From Paralcaligenes ureilyticus (lineage in GTDB: Bacteria > Pseudomonadota > Gammaproteobacteria > Burkholderiales > Burkholderiaceae_B), in contig NZ_SMAJ01000003.1 in assembly GCF_004346225.1 (NCBI RefSeq), positions 248,001 to 312,000 of the forward strand: DNA of 64,000 nt. The letters are read 5' to 3'. Below are positions 26,486 through 34,130 of this stretch, one piece after another. The translations under genes and the position numbers were made by a program. Under the pieces are notes generated by a model. It did no database searches and was not told the origin of the DNA. It worked only from the letters and a program-made list of their open reading frames with translations. Numbering within the stretch: position 1 is the stretch's first letter; the number at the start of each line of letters is the position of its first letter.

Positions 26486-27484
26486 ATGGAGTCGTCTAAA
26501 ATCAACGATCAAGAAAAAAATGATTCTATAGTCGAGGGAAAAGTGATTCCAGATAATGGTAGATCGGGGCTTATGATTAATGACTTGCAGGCCTTAGGCT
26601 TCACGGTATACGAGGCCAAAATTTATCTTGAGACCTTACAGGCAGCTGGCGTGCCTAAAACAGCATACGAAATTGCCAAGATGTCAGGGGTGCCGCGAAC
26701 CAATACCTACAGCGCATTGGAGGTTCTGACACGTAAAGGCGCGGTTTTGCCTGTTACCGAAAACCCCACTAGTTATGTCGCTGCTAGCGCTAAAGTGGTC
26801 TTTGAGAAAGTAGCCAGCCAGACCAACAAATTATGTGAACGACTAGTAGCCCGTCTTGAAAGTCTGGCACCTAAGATCGAAAACCAGTATGTATGGATTC
26901 TTCGGGGCGAGGAAAATATCGACATCGAGATTCAGAAATTGCTTAAGTCCCCCAAAGAATCAATCTGGATTAAAGCGTCGGACATCGTGTTGCGTAAGCA
27001 TGCAGCGGCCTTGAAAAAGGCTGCGCAGAAAAAGGGGATAAAAGTCGTCATTATCTTGTTCGGTACGGATAAGGCAGAATTTGAATATAACAATAATTGT
27101 AGGGTTTACATCCACGAGAACGACGGCACTCGCATGGGCAAGGCGGACAATCTTTTTACGATCGTCGTTGACCACAACGAGATGATTACCGTGAATGCTG
27201 ATGGTGAATTTATCGGCGCTAGAACACAGAGTCCTCCCGTCGTGACGATGGCGCTTTCGTTAATTCGTCATGATTACTATATGGCGGAAATCTTTCAAAA
27301 ATTTGGCGACGAAATCACAGAAGAGTTTGGCCAGTATTTAATGAAGCTACGGTTAAATGCCTACACTGTGGATCAGGTGAATTCATTTTATGAGAACACA
27401 GGGCTCAAACCACAGGAGGATTCATCGACAAAGTCGTCTGGTCGAGGTCGAAGTCGAAATGGCCGTGGGCAGGTTCGTGATTAA
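26486..27484 (+). CDS. TrmB-type transcriptional regulator
   Basis: About 332 residues. A winged-helix TrmB domain spans about residues 30-100 (LQALGFTVYEAKIYLETLQ, KTAYEIAKMSGVPRTNTYSALEVLTRKG), followed by a coiled segment and a phospholipase-D-like/sensor C-terminal region with ESIWIKASDIVLRKHAA. The last ~20 residues are a Ser/Arg/Gly-rich tail (GRGRSRNGRGQVRD). TrmB regulators are commonest in archaea but occur in bacteria. The start is uncertain: a TTG at 26438, an ATG at 26486 or an ATG at 26573 would all keep the helix-turn-helix. It lies inside the carboxylase operon and is its likely specific regulator. Confidence 0.82.
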   Translation: MESSKINDQEKNDSIVEGKVIPDNGRSGLMINDLQALGFTVYEAKIYLETLQAAGVPKTAYEIAKMSGVPRTNTYSALEVLTRKGAVLPVTENPTSYVAASAKVVFEKVASQTNKLCERLVARLESLAPKIENQYVWILRGEENIDIEIQKLLKSPKESIWIKASDIVLRKHAAALKKAAQKKGIKVVIILFGTDKAEFEYNNNCRVYIHENDGTRMGKADNLFTIVVDHNEMITVNADGEFIGARTQSPPVVTMALSLIRHDYYMAEIFQKFGDEITEEFGQYLMKLRLNAYTVDQVNSFYENTGLKPQEDSSTKSSGRGRSRNGRGQVRD

Positions 27485-27615
27485 CGGCGATGTTAGTAAT
27501 GTGGCCAAACGTCTTCTCTAATTGTGTGGTTGTTATTGCAACTACTATAAGTTTCGTCTATTATTTATATCAAGTAAAACAGTAGAGCAGCTATTCAGAT
27601 GAACTGGAGTGGGCA

Positions 27616-27837
27616 ATGGCAACGGTAGACATCAAAACAGAAATCACAGGTAATGTATGGAAGATTTTGGTCAAGGTTGGGGACGCGGTTGCCGAAGACG
27701 AACCGCTGATGATCCTGGAATCCATGAAAATGGAAATTCCTGTGGTGGCCGTTGAAAATGGAATCGTGAAGGAAATTCTGGTGAGTGAAGAGGATACCGT
27801 ACGCGAAGGATCAGTCGTTGCCCGCATTACAGCGTAA
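27616..27837 (+). CDS. Biotin carboxyl carrier protein
   Basis: This 73-residue single biotinyl domain carries the invariant biotinylation motif at Lys38 in ESMKMEIP and ends in the usual VREGSVVARITA. It carries carboxybiotin between the biotin carboxylase (13 bp downstream) and the carboxyltransferase at 22642-24174. GGAG lies about 8 bp before the ATG. It is very short because it lacks the N-terminal linker of AccB, like the stand-alone carriers of catabolic acyl-CoA carboxylases and decarboxylases. Confidence 0.95.
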   Translation: MATVDIKTEITGNVWKILVKVGDAVAEDEPLMILESMKMEIPVVAVENGIVKEILVSEEDTVREGSVVARITA

Positions 27838-27849
27838 TAGGAAGCAGAC

Positions 27850-29214
27850 GTGAAACCTATTAAAAAGTTGTTGATTGCTAATCGCGGTGAAATTGCGTGT
27901 CGTGTCATTCGCGCCTGCAAGAAACTGGGCATATCCAGTGTGGCAGTCTATTCGGATGCAGACGCCGAGGCGCTCCATGTGAAGCAGGCTGATGAAAGCG
28001 TTCATATTGGCCCGTCCAAAAGTGCGCACAGTTATCTGGACATAGGAAAAATTCTTACAGTGGCTAAGCAGGTCGGTGCAGACGCGATCCATCCTGGTTA
28101 TGGATTCCTGTCTGAGAATGCCGATTTTGCGGCCGCGGTAATAAAAAGCGGCATTGTTTGGATAGGGCCTAGCCCAGCCTCAATTAGGGAGATGGGCGAC
28201 AAGCAGAAAGCGCGCGACATTGCCATTGCGGCTCACGTGCCGGTCGTCCCCGGTAGCATTCGATTTAACTCCGATAATATGGATAAGCTCCACACGGAAG
28301 CTAGCAGGGTCGGTTTCCCGCTACTGGTGAAAGCTGCCGCAGGCGGCGGTGGGATTGGGATGAAGCATGTATTGAAACCGGAAGACCTTCAGGCGGCGGT
28401 CATCGCTACCCAGTCCTTAGCCAAAAGTGCATTTGGCAACTCAGACGTTTTTCTGGAAAAATACATACCTAACGCACGCCACGTTGAAATCCAGATTTTT
28501 GGTTTTGCGGATAGTGCTGTTCATTTCTATGAACGAGATTGCTCGACCCAGCGCCGTTTTCAGAAAATCATTGAAGAGGCGCCGGCGCCAAACCTAAGCC
28601 AGGAAGTCCGGTACGGAATGCTGAAGGCTGCAGTCGGTTTGGCCAACAGCGTTCGCTATCAGGGCGCAGGCACAGTTGAATTTATTTTGGATGTCGACAC
28701 AGACACGTATTACTTTCTGGAAATGAATACTCGGATCCAGGTCGAGCATCCTATCACCGAAATGACTACAGGCTCGGATCTTGTGTCGATGCAGATTCAG
28801 CTTGCACAAGGCGATTTGGTGTCGATGGATCAAACGTCGATCCACCAAATGGGTCATGCCATAGAATGCCGTTTGTATGCAGAAAACCCGGCAAAGCAGT
28901 TTATGCCGTCGCCTGGCGTACTAGAGCAATTCGATTTTGCTTATGCCAATCCCGCGTTCATTCGCATTGAAACTGGCTATGAGATGCAGAACGAGATTAC
29001 GCCTTTCTACGATCCCATGATTGCAAAAATAATTGCATATGGCGATAACCGCGAAAACGCTGTTAGCAGGCTGCTGGCAGTCCTGGAAAATGCCAAAGTG
29101 GAAGGGATAAAAAGCAATTTGTCGTTTCTGAGTGCTTGCTTGAGGAATCCGCTATTCCAGCAGGGTGAGGTCACAACCAATTTTGTGACTGAAAATATTA
29201 AGAATCTGACTTAA
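27850..29214 (+). CDS. Biotin carboxylase subunit
   Basis: This 454-residue ATP-grasp enzyme carboxylates the biotin carrier using bicarbonate and ATP. It has the N-terminal IANRGEIACRVIRACKKLGI, the HPGYGFLSENADFA block, the glycine-rich KAAAGGGGIGMKHV loop, ERDCSTQRRFQKIIEEAPAP and the active-site FLEMNTRIQVEHPITEMTTG. Its length is that of AccC-type single-domain enzymes. The start is a GTG with AGGAAG about 7 bp upstream. It closes the module; a small hairpin (AATGGT, AAGC, ACCATT at 29213-29228) overlaps its stop codon but has no T-run. Confidence 0.95.
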   Translation: MKPIKKLLIANRGEIACRVIRACKKLGISSVAVYSDADAEALHVKQADESVHIGPSKSAHSYLDIGKILTVAKQVGADAIHPGYGFLSENADFAAAVIKSGIVWIGPSPASIREMGDKQKARDIAIAAHVPVVPGSIRFNSDNMDKLHTEASRVGFPLLVKAAAGGGGIGMKHVLKPEDLQAAVIATQSLAKSAFGNSDVFLEKYIPNARHVEIQIFGFADSAVHFYERDCSTQRRFQKIIEEAPAPNLSQEVRYGMLKAAVGLANSVRYQGAGTVEFILDVDTDTYYFLEMNTRIQVEHPITEMTTGSDLVSMQIQLAQGDLVSMDQTSIHQMGHAIECRLYAENPAKQFMPSPGVLEQFDFAYANPAFIRIETGYEMQNEITPFYDPMIAKIIAYGDNRENAVSRLLAVLENAKVEGIKSNLSFLSACLRNPLFQQGEVTTNFVTENIKNLT

Positions 29215-29261
29215 TGGTAAGCACCATTTGAAGCCCGCCTAAACAAGACTGGGCCGGAAAC

Positions 29262-30021
29262 TGTCAACGCCGATTTAAAACTGACCCACTTTCCGGCTTT
29301 TCGGCCGGAGTAAAACTGACCCACCTGGACATCCGCAACGCTAAGCCTTAGCCTTAATTTGGCCCGCTTTGCGTTATCTTTTAGCCGGTAACTCTCGCCG
29401 GCAATTTGGATAATATGCGCGTGGTGCAGTAATCGATCCAGCAGTTGGACAATGTCTCGGCACGTTCATTGTTGATAAAGTGCACCCAGCTTGCCCGGCT
29501 ATAGCCCAGCGTGGCCACAAACGCCACCAACGGATCGCGGCCTTTACGAATGTGCATGAAGTCTGCTTGCATCCGTTTACCGGGTGCGGTCTCAAACCGG
29601 ACCACCGGCTCGGGTTCCGCGTGACGGTGCGTGCTCAGGAACTCCTTAAGCTGCGTGACACCGCCCGGATAGCCGCGATCCTAGATCTCGCGAAGCAATA
29701 CCACGCCCGGAATCCAATGCGGCCGTGCCGCTTCGATGCGCTCCAATAAATAGTCTTTGTACGGATCGAGCTTGGTCGAGCGCGCCGCCCGGGCGCTGTA
29801 CTGCTGGGCCGCTGGTTCGCGCAGATAACGTCGAACGGTGTTACGTGAGCAACCGAGCTCGCGCGCCATCTCCCGAATTCCGGCGCCTCGCCGCATTAAT
29901 ACCTTGGTTTCCACTGCTTGCTCCTGGGTCAACATAGTCGGCGGCCAAAAGGCCACCATCTTCGCCCAAGTGGGTCAGTTTTCCTCCGGCGCAGTGGGTC
30001 AGTATTACATCGGCGCTAACA
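29262..30021 (-). mobile_element. Internally deleted IS21-family element
   Basis: It is bounded by inverted ends TGTCAACGCCGAT (29262) and ATCGGCGCTAACA (to 30021), each with two copies of the subterminal ACTGACCCAC repeat (29291 and 29320 on the left, inverted at 29969 and 29991 on the right), as is typical of IS21. Minus-strand coding starts with IstA (MLTQEQAVETKVLMRRG, LGCSRNTVRRYL), has one TAG near 29683, runs on to PGKRMQADFMHIRKGRD and GYSRASWV, then jumps directly to the C-terminal residues of IstB (LLDRLLHHAHIIQIAGESYR). Most of istA and istB is therefore deleted, leaving 760 bp. Confidence 0.8.
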
Positions 30022-30114
30022 GGAAACAGCTAGAGATTTCCGAAAATGGTGACGCATTGTCGTGCTTCATTCCGTTTTGAACTTAAACGTCGGTTGGCAG
30101 GAACGGCTTTTTGA

Positions 30115-30235
30115 AGGGTGTCGTTAACCGCCGCATTGACGAGCTATTACCGCATAATTGGTCGCCACAAACCGCTACCTAAGAAATAACGGCCGCTAAC
30201 GCGGCCGTGTTAATGTGTGTTCGCCGGACGGATAC
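30115..30235 (+). mobile_element. IS66-family tail (remnant a)
   Basis: The last codons of an IS66 TnpC transposase are readable (VNRRIDELLPHNW, then SPQTAT and stop at 30180), followed by a GC hairpin (30188-30211) and a terminal inverted repeat of IS66 type ending GCCGGACGGATAC (30235). It marks the left border of the GntR/Bug module; the right border has an inverted counterpart at 32831-32965. Confidence 0.7.
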
Positions 30236-30489
30236 GAATCCGGGCAGGCGTGTCCGGCGTTTCACCTTCCGCGGCTTGGGTCCGCTCGTGGCGCCGGCAC
30301 CATTTGACGTGACTGGATGCGAGTCGGCACAAGGGCAGGCCCAGCTATGAGCCGAGCAGAAAAGTACGCTGGCGCATCAGGCAACAGTTCATTTCGACTA
30401 GAACGTAGACTAGCGATAAACAAGGTACACTTCCCATCCAGAGATTTCAACGTTAACAAGTGCAACATGGGAACGACGGGAACAGTCAG
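30236..30489. other. Leader region of the GntR gene
   Basis: This stretch of about 250 bp follows the IS66 end. I see no gene. The promoter of the GntR gene must lie here, but no strong -35/-10 pair stands out. Confidence 0.4.
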
Positions 30490-31215
30490 ATGGGCAGCAT
30501 ACCGTTATATAAAAAAGTCAAAGGCCAAATTATCCAAAATTTGATTGCCGGAGAGTGGCGGCCTGATGAAATGATTCCGGTCGAGAAGCAACTGGCCAAG
30601 CGATTCGGCGTTGGTATTTCGACCATTCGCGCTGCAATAGGGGAATTGGTCGCCTCGAACGTGCTCGTGCGCATACAAGGCAAGGGTACGTTCGTTGCGC
30701 GTCACAGCAGTAACCAAAACGCACATCGTTTTTTCAACTTGTATCACACCAGCGGCGTCAAGGCTTTGTACTATCGGCAACTGGTACGCGCGAGCAGAGG
30801 GCGTCCCGACGACGAGACTGTACGCTTGTTGCGGCTGAGCGGTCCGGAAGAAACGGTCGCCAGGCTGCGCATGCACATTAGCTCCAGAGGTACAGTGATC
30901 GCGGTAGCGGATCTGACGGTTTCTGAACGTCTGTTTCCGCAACTGGACAAGAACTTCGCAATCGATGGCGATAAATCGCTTTACGCGATCTTCCAGATTA
31001 CATACAACATCAACGTGGTTCGCGTCGTCGAGCGCCTATCCGCTGTGAAAGCCTCCGCCTCGGTCGCCAAGGCGCTGGGATTGAAACCGGGGGAACCGGT
31101 ACTGGAAGTGCATCGCACTGCCTTCACGTTCAACGATCAGCCGGTTGAATCGCGAACTTCCTGGATTCATACTAGAAATTACCGCTACTTGATCAGTCGC
31201 GGCGACGAAGGCTGA
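30490..31215 (+). CDS. GntR/HutC-family regulator with UTRA domain
   Basis: About 241 residues. An N-terminal winged helix (about 5-70: LYKKVKGQIIQNLIAGEW, LAKRFGVGISTIRAAIGELVASNVLVRIQGKGTFVA) is followed by a UTRA effector-binding domain (about 85-235, ending EVHRTAFTFNDQPVESRTSW). HutC-type proteins are usually repressors that release DNA on binding a pathway metabolite. I prefer the ATG at 30490 to a GTG at 30460. The gene is followed by a tandem palindromic operator (31411-31440) and a Bug receptor gene; the same operator lies upstream of two other modules, so this protein is the leading candidate for a regulon repressor. Confidence 0.92.
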   Translation: MGSIPLYKKVKGQIIQNLIAGEWRPDEMIPVEKQLAKRFGVGISTIRAAIGELVASNVLVRIQGKGTFVARHSSNQNAHRFFNLYHTSGVKALYYRQLVRASRGRPDDETVRLLRLSGPEETVARLRMHISSRGTVIAVADLTVSERLFPQLDKNFAIDGDKSLYAIFQITYNINVVRVVERLSAVKASASVAKALGLKPGEPVLEVHRTAFTFNDQPVESRTSWIHTRNYRYLISRGDEG

Positions 31216-31410
31216 TAGATTGCATCACTACTGCTTGCGGACCGCGTATTTTCTAGCCGTAAGTGTCTCGCATGATTGATATAGGTGCTATGGTGAATCG
31301 CTTGCTATGGCCTGTCTGATTCGCGCTTGCCGATCTTCTAGATGCCACCTTTCTGCCACATTTTTCTAATTTAATTGACGTAAATTAGAAATAAGCTTAC
31401 CCTAAAAAAG

Positions 31411-31440
31411 ATTCGAATGTCTATTATAAAAAATTCGAAT
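31411..31440 (+). promoter_or_regulatory. Tandem ATTCGAAT operator (site B)
   Basis: Two perfect ATTCGAAT palindromes (31411-31418 and 31433-31440) lie exactly 22 bp apart, with a TATTATAA -10-like sequence between them. The pair lies 74 bp before the Bug start codon. The spacing equals two helical turns and is identical to sites A (15256) and C (33817). Confidence 0.65.
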
Positions 31441-31513
31441 AAATCAGAATGATCTGAATGTTGTCACAGCGTTTGAAGTGGGCAGGAATCATACCGATGA
31501 TAGGAGATTAGCT

Positions 31514-32485
31514 ATGACTATTCGACGAGACTCTTTCAGAAAGCTGCTCTTGGGACTGGCCCTTGCGCTGACTGCAACCCTGGCACAGGCCTATCCGGAT
31601 AGGCCGATCACTATGTTGATCGGCTTTGCTCCCGGCGGCGGTGCCGACATCATCGGACGCATCATCGCCCAGAAGATGTCCGATATTCTGAGGCAGCCAG
31701 TCATAGTGGAAAACAAGCCGGGCGCCAATAGCATGATCGGCGCGCATGCACTGGTTAGAGCCAAGCCGGACGGCTACACGATCATGCTCAACGCGGCGTC
31801 GTTGTCGATTGCCGCAGCTACATATAAAAAGCTTTCCTTCAACCCCATCAAGGATCTTCAGCCCATTTCGCTACTCGCCACTTATCCATACTTGGTGACA
31901 GTGCCAAGTAGTTTGCCGGTCAAAAACCTCAAGGATTTTGTCGCCTATGCCAAGGCATGCCAAGGAAAACTGAACTACGGTTCGTCGGGTACCGGCAGTG
32001 CGCCACAGATGGGAATGGAACTATTGAACTCGGTTACCGGCATACGGACTAACCACATTCCCTACAAGGGTTCAGGTCCAGCGATTATCGATCTCGTTGC
32101 GGGCCGGATAAGCGTCATGCTGACCGAATACCTTGGGGCTGGGGCTATGATACGAAGCCATTCACTGAGGGTACTGGCGGTTACTAGCGCGAAACGCTCT
32201 GAAAACCTGCCTGACGTGCCTACAGCAGCCGAACTGGGCTATTCAAACTACGATGTTGTCGGATGGTACGGCTTGGATGCGCCTGTGGGCACTCCAGCAC
32301 TCGTTATCGATGCACTATACAAGGCGGCGGCTAAAGCTGTGTTGTCTCCAGCTGTTGTCAAGCACCTCAAGGACGAAGGCGCAATCCCTATGGGTAGCAC
32401 ACCCGCACATTATCGTGCATTTTTCATGAAAGACTTGGAAAGATGGCAGGCCGTCGCCAAGAAATCGCATATTAGTTTGGATTGA
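31514..32485 (+). CDS. Bug/TctC-family periplasmic receptor
   Basis: This 323-residue exported receptor starts at the ATG at 31514, preceded by TAGGAG. A signal peptide RRDSFRKLLLGLALALTATL with cleavage after AQA precedes the mature protein: YPDRPITMLIGFAPGGGAD, VENKPGANSMIGAHALVRAKPDG, LNYGSSGTGSAPQMGMELLN, HIPYKGSGPAIIDLVAGRIS and LPDVPTAAELGYSN. It is a paralogue of the remnant at 3030-3323, sharing ...GSTPA.YR.FF in the last 30 residues. No membrane components accompany it. It is controlled by the tandem operator at 31411 and probably by the adjacent GntR protein, so it may bring in or sense the effector ligand of that regulator. Confidence 0.93.
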   Translation: MTIRRDSFRKLLLGLALALTATLAQAYPDRPITMLIGFAPGGGADIIGRIIAQKMSDILRQPVIVENKPGANSMIGAHALVRAKPDGYTIMLNAASLSIAAATYKKLSFNPIKDLQPISLLATYPYLVTVPSSLPVKNLKDFVAYAKACQGKLNYGSSGTGSAPQMGMELLNSVTGIRTNHIPYKGSGPAIIDLVAGRISVMLTEYLGAGAMIRSHSLRVLAVTSAKRSENLPDVPTAAELGYSNYDVVGWYGLDAPVGTPALVIDALYKAAAKAVLSPAVVKHLKDEGAIPMGSTPAHYRAFFMKDLERWQAVAKKSHISLD

Positions 32486-32830
32486 TTGGCCCAGTGCTAA
32501 AAATTGCCGATGATACCTTTAGTGTAGAGCATCATAAGTAGCATATTTCAATTGCAATTTCCCTGTACCTTTTCTCATGGGGGCGGGAATCATGCGAGGT
32601 GCGGTGAGAATTGAGTTGACCCAAGAACAGCTCGCTCAGTTGAAGACATAGGACAGTGCACACGATTTCGGTGTGTGTGACTGAGCGCGCTACGATGATT
32701 TTATTCGCGGCACGCGGAAGGCAAATAAGGAGATTAGCGCTTAGGGAAACTTTGAATAAGCTCCAAATTTGATGGAACATCGGGAGATTGTAAGGGGTCT
32801 AATAATCATAGTGTTTTTTCTGGGATGCCC

Positions 32831-32965
32831 GTAAGCATCCGGCCTGGGCCGTGTTGACGACCTGACCCGACTCGTATTTATGTTTAAAGCGTTACGCTCC
32901 AAGGCAATAGTTCGTCGATCCGATTCACCGAATGGTCGGCGAGGACGGTCAACACATGGTATCCG
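32831..32965 (-). mobile_element. IS66-family tail (remnant b)
   Basis: The minus-strand coding tail reads VLTVLADHSVNRIDELLPW, with a stop at 32884-32886. About 50 bp further out is a terminal sequence GTAAGCATCCGGCC (32831), close to the usual IS66 end GTAAGCGTCCGG. Upstream of the tail (from about 32965) IS66 homology ends and group II intron sequence begins. Confidence 0.65.
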
Positions 32966-32969
32966 TCCG

Positions 32970-33393
32970 GGGAACACCCTTGGAGGTGCAAGTCCTCCCG
33001 TAACTTGAGCACAGCGAACGAAGTGAAGCGCAACTGCGTAAGGGCTACTTCCGGCTGGCGCAAACACCTAGAGTCTGGCGTGAGCTGGACGAATGGCTGC
33101 GTCATCGGTTGCGCGCTATCCAACTCAAGTAATGGAAACGCGGCAAGACCATGTTCCGGGAACTGCGTACCATGGGAGCAAGCGTGACGGTTGCGCAACG
33201 GGTGGCAGCCAATAGTCGCTGCTGGTGGCGCAACAGTGCCAAGCTGCTCAACAGCGTGCTGAATCTGGCGTGGTTCGACCGCCTGGGATTGCCCCGACTC
33301 TCATAACCTCAATGTCTCGAACCGCCCGGTGCGGACCCGCATGCCGGGTGGTGTGGCAGGGGCGCAGTCTACAAAGACTGCCCCCTATGCCGA
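32970..33393 (+). mobile_element. Group II intron relic with maturase C-terminus
   Basis: The left part contains intron-type RNA sequence (GGAGG TGCAA GTCCTCC stem at 32981-32999 and the AGCACAGCGAACGAAGTGAA block). From about 33040 it encodes the maturase C-terminus: LRKGYFRLAQTPRVWRELDEW, RLRAIQLK (then an in-frame TAA), WKRGKTMFRELRTMG, VAANSRCWWRNSAKLLNSVL and YFDRLG-type AWFDRLGLPRLS with stop at 33301-33303. The downstream ~90 bp, with ACCGCCCGGTGCGG and GCATGCCGGGTGG, match the 3' structural end of a bacterial group II intron. RT domains are missing; an N-terminal RT piece is at 2-312. Confidence 0.75.
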
Positions 33394-33490
33394 TTAGACG
33401 GTAATTTGTGACGACCAGTTGTGGGGCAATAGCTCTTCAATCTGGCTGTTCGGATGCGTGGGAAGACGGGTGGCGGTGCGCTCGCCGCCG
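33394..33490 (-). mobile_element. IS66-family tail (remnant c)
   Basis: The minus strand encodes TATRLPTHPNSQIEELLPHNW, SSQITV and a stop (33394-33396), the C-terminus of an IS66 TnpC. The outer inverted repeat is lost at the junction with the group II intron. It is the left border of the ABC/amidase module; the oppositely oriented tail at 39645 is the right border. Confidence 0.7.
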
Positions 33491-33516
33491 GTATCCGAGC
33501 CCGGAAACAAATAATT

Positions 33517-33646
33517 ATTGCGTTTATGCGAAGCTTCACGTAAACGCAATAAGGCGAACTTGGTGATTATGCGAAGTCTTTGCCCGCCACCGATCTATAT
33601 GCCCTCGGCTGCAGGAACAACTCGCAGCCGAGGTACTTCACATAAT
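33517..33646. repeat. Block of nested palindromes, att-like
   Basis: Three inverted repeats lie within 130 bp. First, ATTGCGTTTA/TAAACGCAAT (33517-33526, 33541-33550), whose 14-bp centre TGCGAAGCTTCACG is itself nearly palindromic. Second, ATTATGCGAAGT/ACTTCACATAAT (33566-33577, 33635-33646; 11 of 12 bases complementary). Third, nested inside it, a perfect 9-bp stem CTCGGCTGC/GCAGCCGAG (33604-33612, 33624-33632). TATGCGAAG occurs in both outer repeats. The layout resembles tyrosine-recombinase recognition sites or element ends, but no recombinase gene is near. Confidence 0.6.
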
Positions 33647-33816
33647 TACAGCGATCGCAGGAACTCCAGCGGTCCCTTCGGTGGTCCTTGCTTGTTTGAC
33701 CTCGGGTTAGGATATGCAAGCTGGCGGTGAAACGTTCAATTACGCACTTTCAGTGCTTTTTGCAAAGCGTTGATTGACTATTGACGTGGCTCGTCAACAC
33801 GAGTACGATTTAAATC

Positions 33817-33846
33817 ATTCGTATGTTTTTTAATATAAATTCGAAT
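33817..33846 (+). promoter_or_regulatory. Tandem ATTCG(A/T)AT operator (site C)
   Basis: ATTCGTAT (33817-33824) and ATTCGAAT (33839-33846) are again exactly 22 bp apart, with an AT-rich spacer that holds a TAATATAAA -10-like sequence. The pair lies about 190 bp before the ABC ATPase start region and would control the operon 34038-39485. One base of the first palindrome deviates from sites A and B. Confidence 0.6.
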
Positions 33847-34024
33847 GTTAAAGTTGATTGCATCGAACGTGGCGTTATTGATTTTGCATTTGAGTCTGAA
33901 GTTGTAGATTGAAGCTACGCTGCGTAGCTGTTGTTACATGGGCAATGACAACGTGGGCAATTCATTGAGAGAAACGTAGCTAAAGGTCGGACACAGAGTT
34001 CTGTGTCAAAGCGCACGACTGTTT

Positions 34025-34130
34025 GGGAGGAGGGTAAATGCGAACAGAGACAGGAGGAGGGCAAATGCAAGCAGAGACAGGAGGAGGGCAAATGCAAGCA
34101 GAGACAGGAGGAGGGCAAATGCAAGCAGAG
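34025..34130 (+). repeat. 27-bp tandem repeat carrying RBS and ATG
   Basis: A 27-bp unit (ATG CAA GCA GAG ACA, then GGAGGAGGGCAA) is repeated in frame so that ATG codons occur at 34038, 34065, 34092 and 34119, each preceded by a GGAGGAGGG ribosome-binding site at good spacing. The translation gives repeated MQAETGGGQ at the N-terminus of the ABC ATPase. The first unit differs at two positions, and the fourth is cut after AGAGACAG. Confidence 0.85.
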
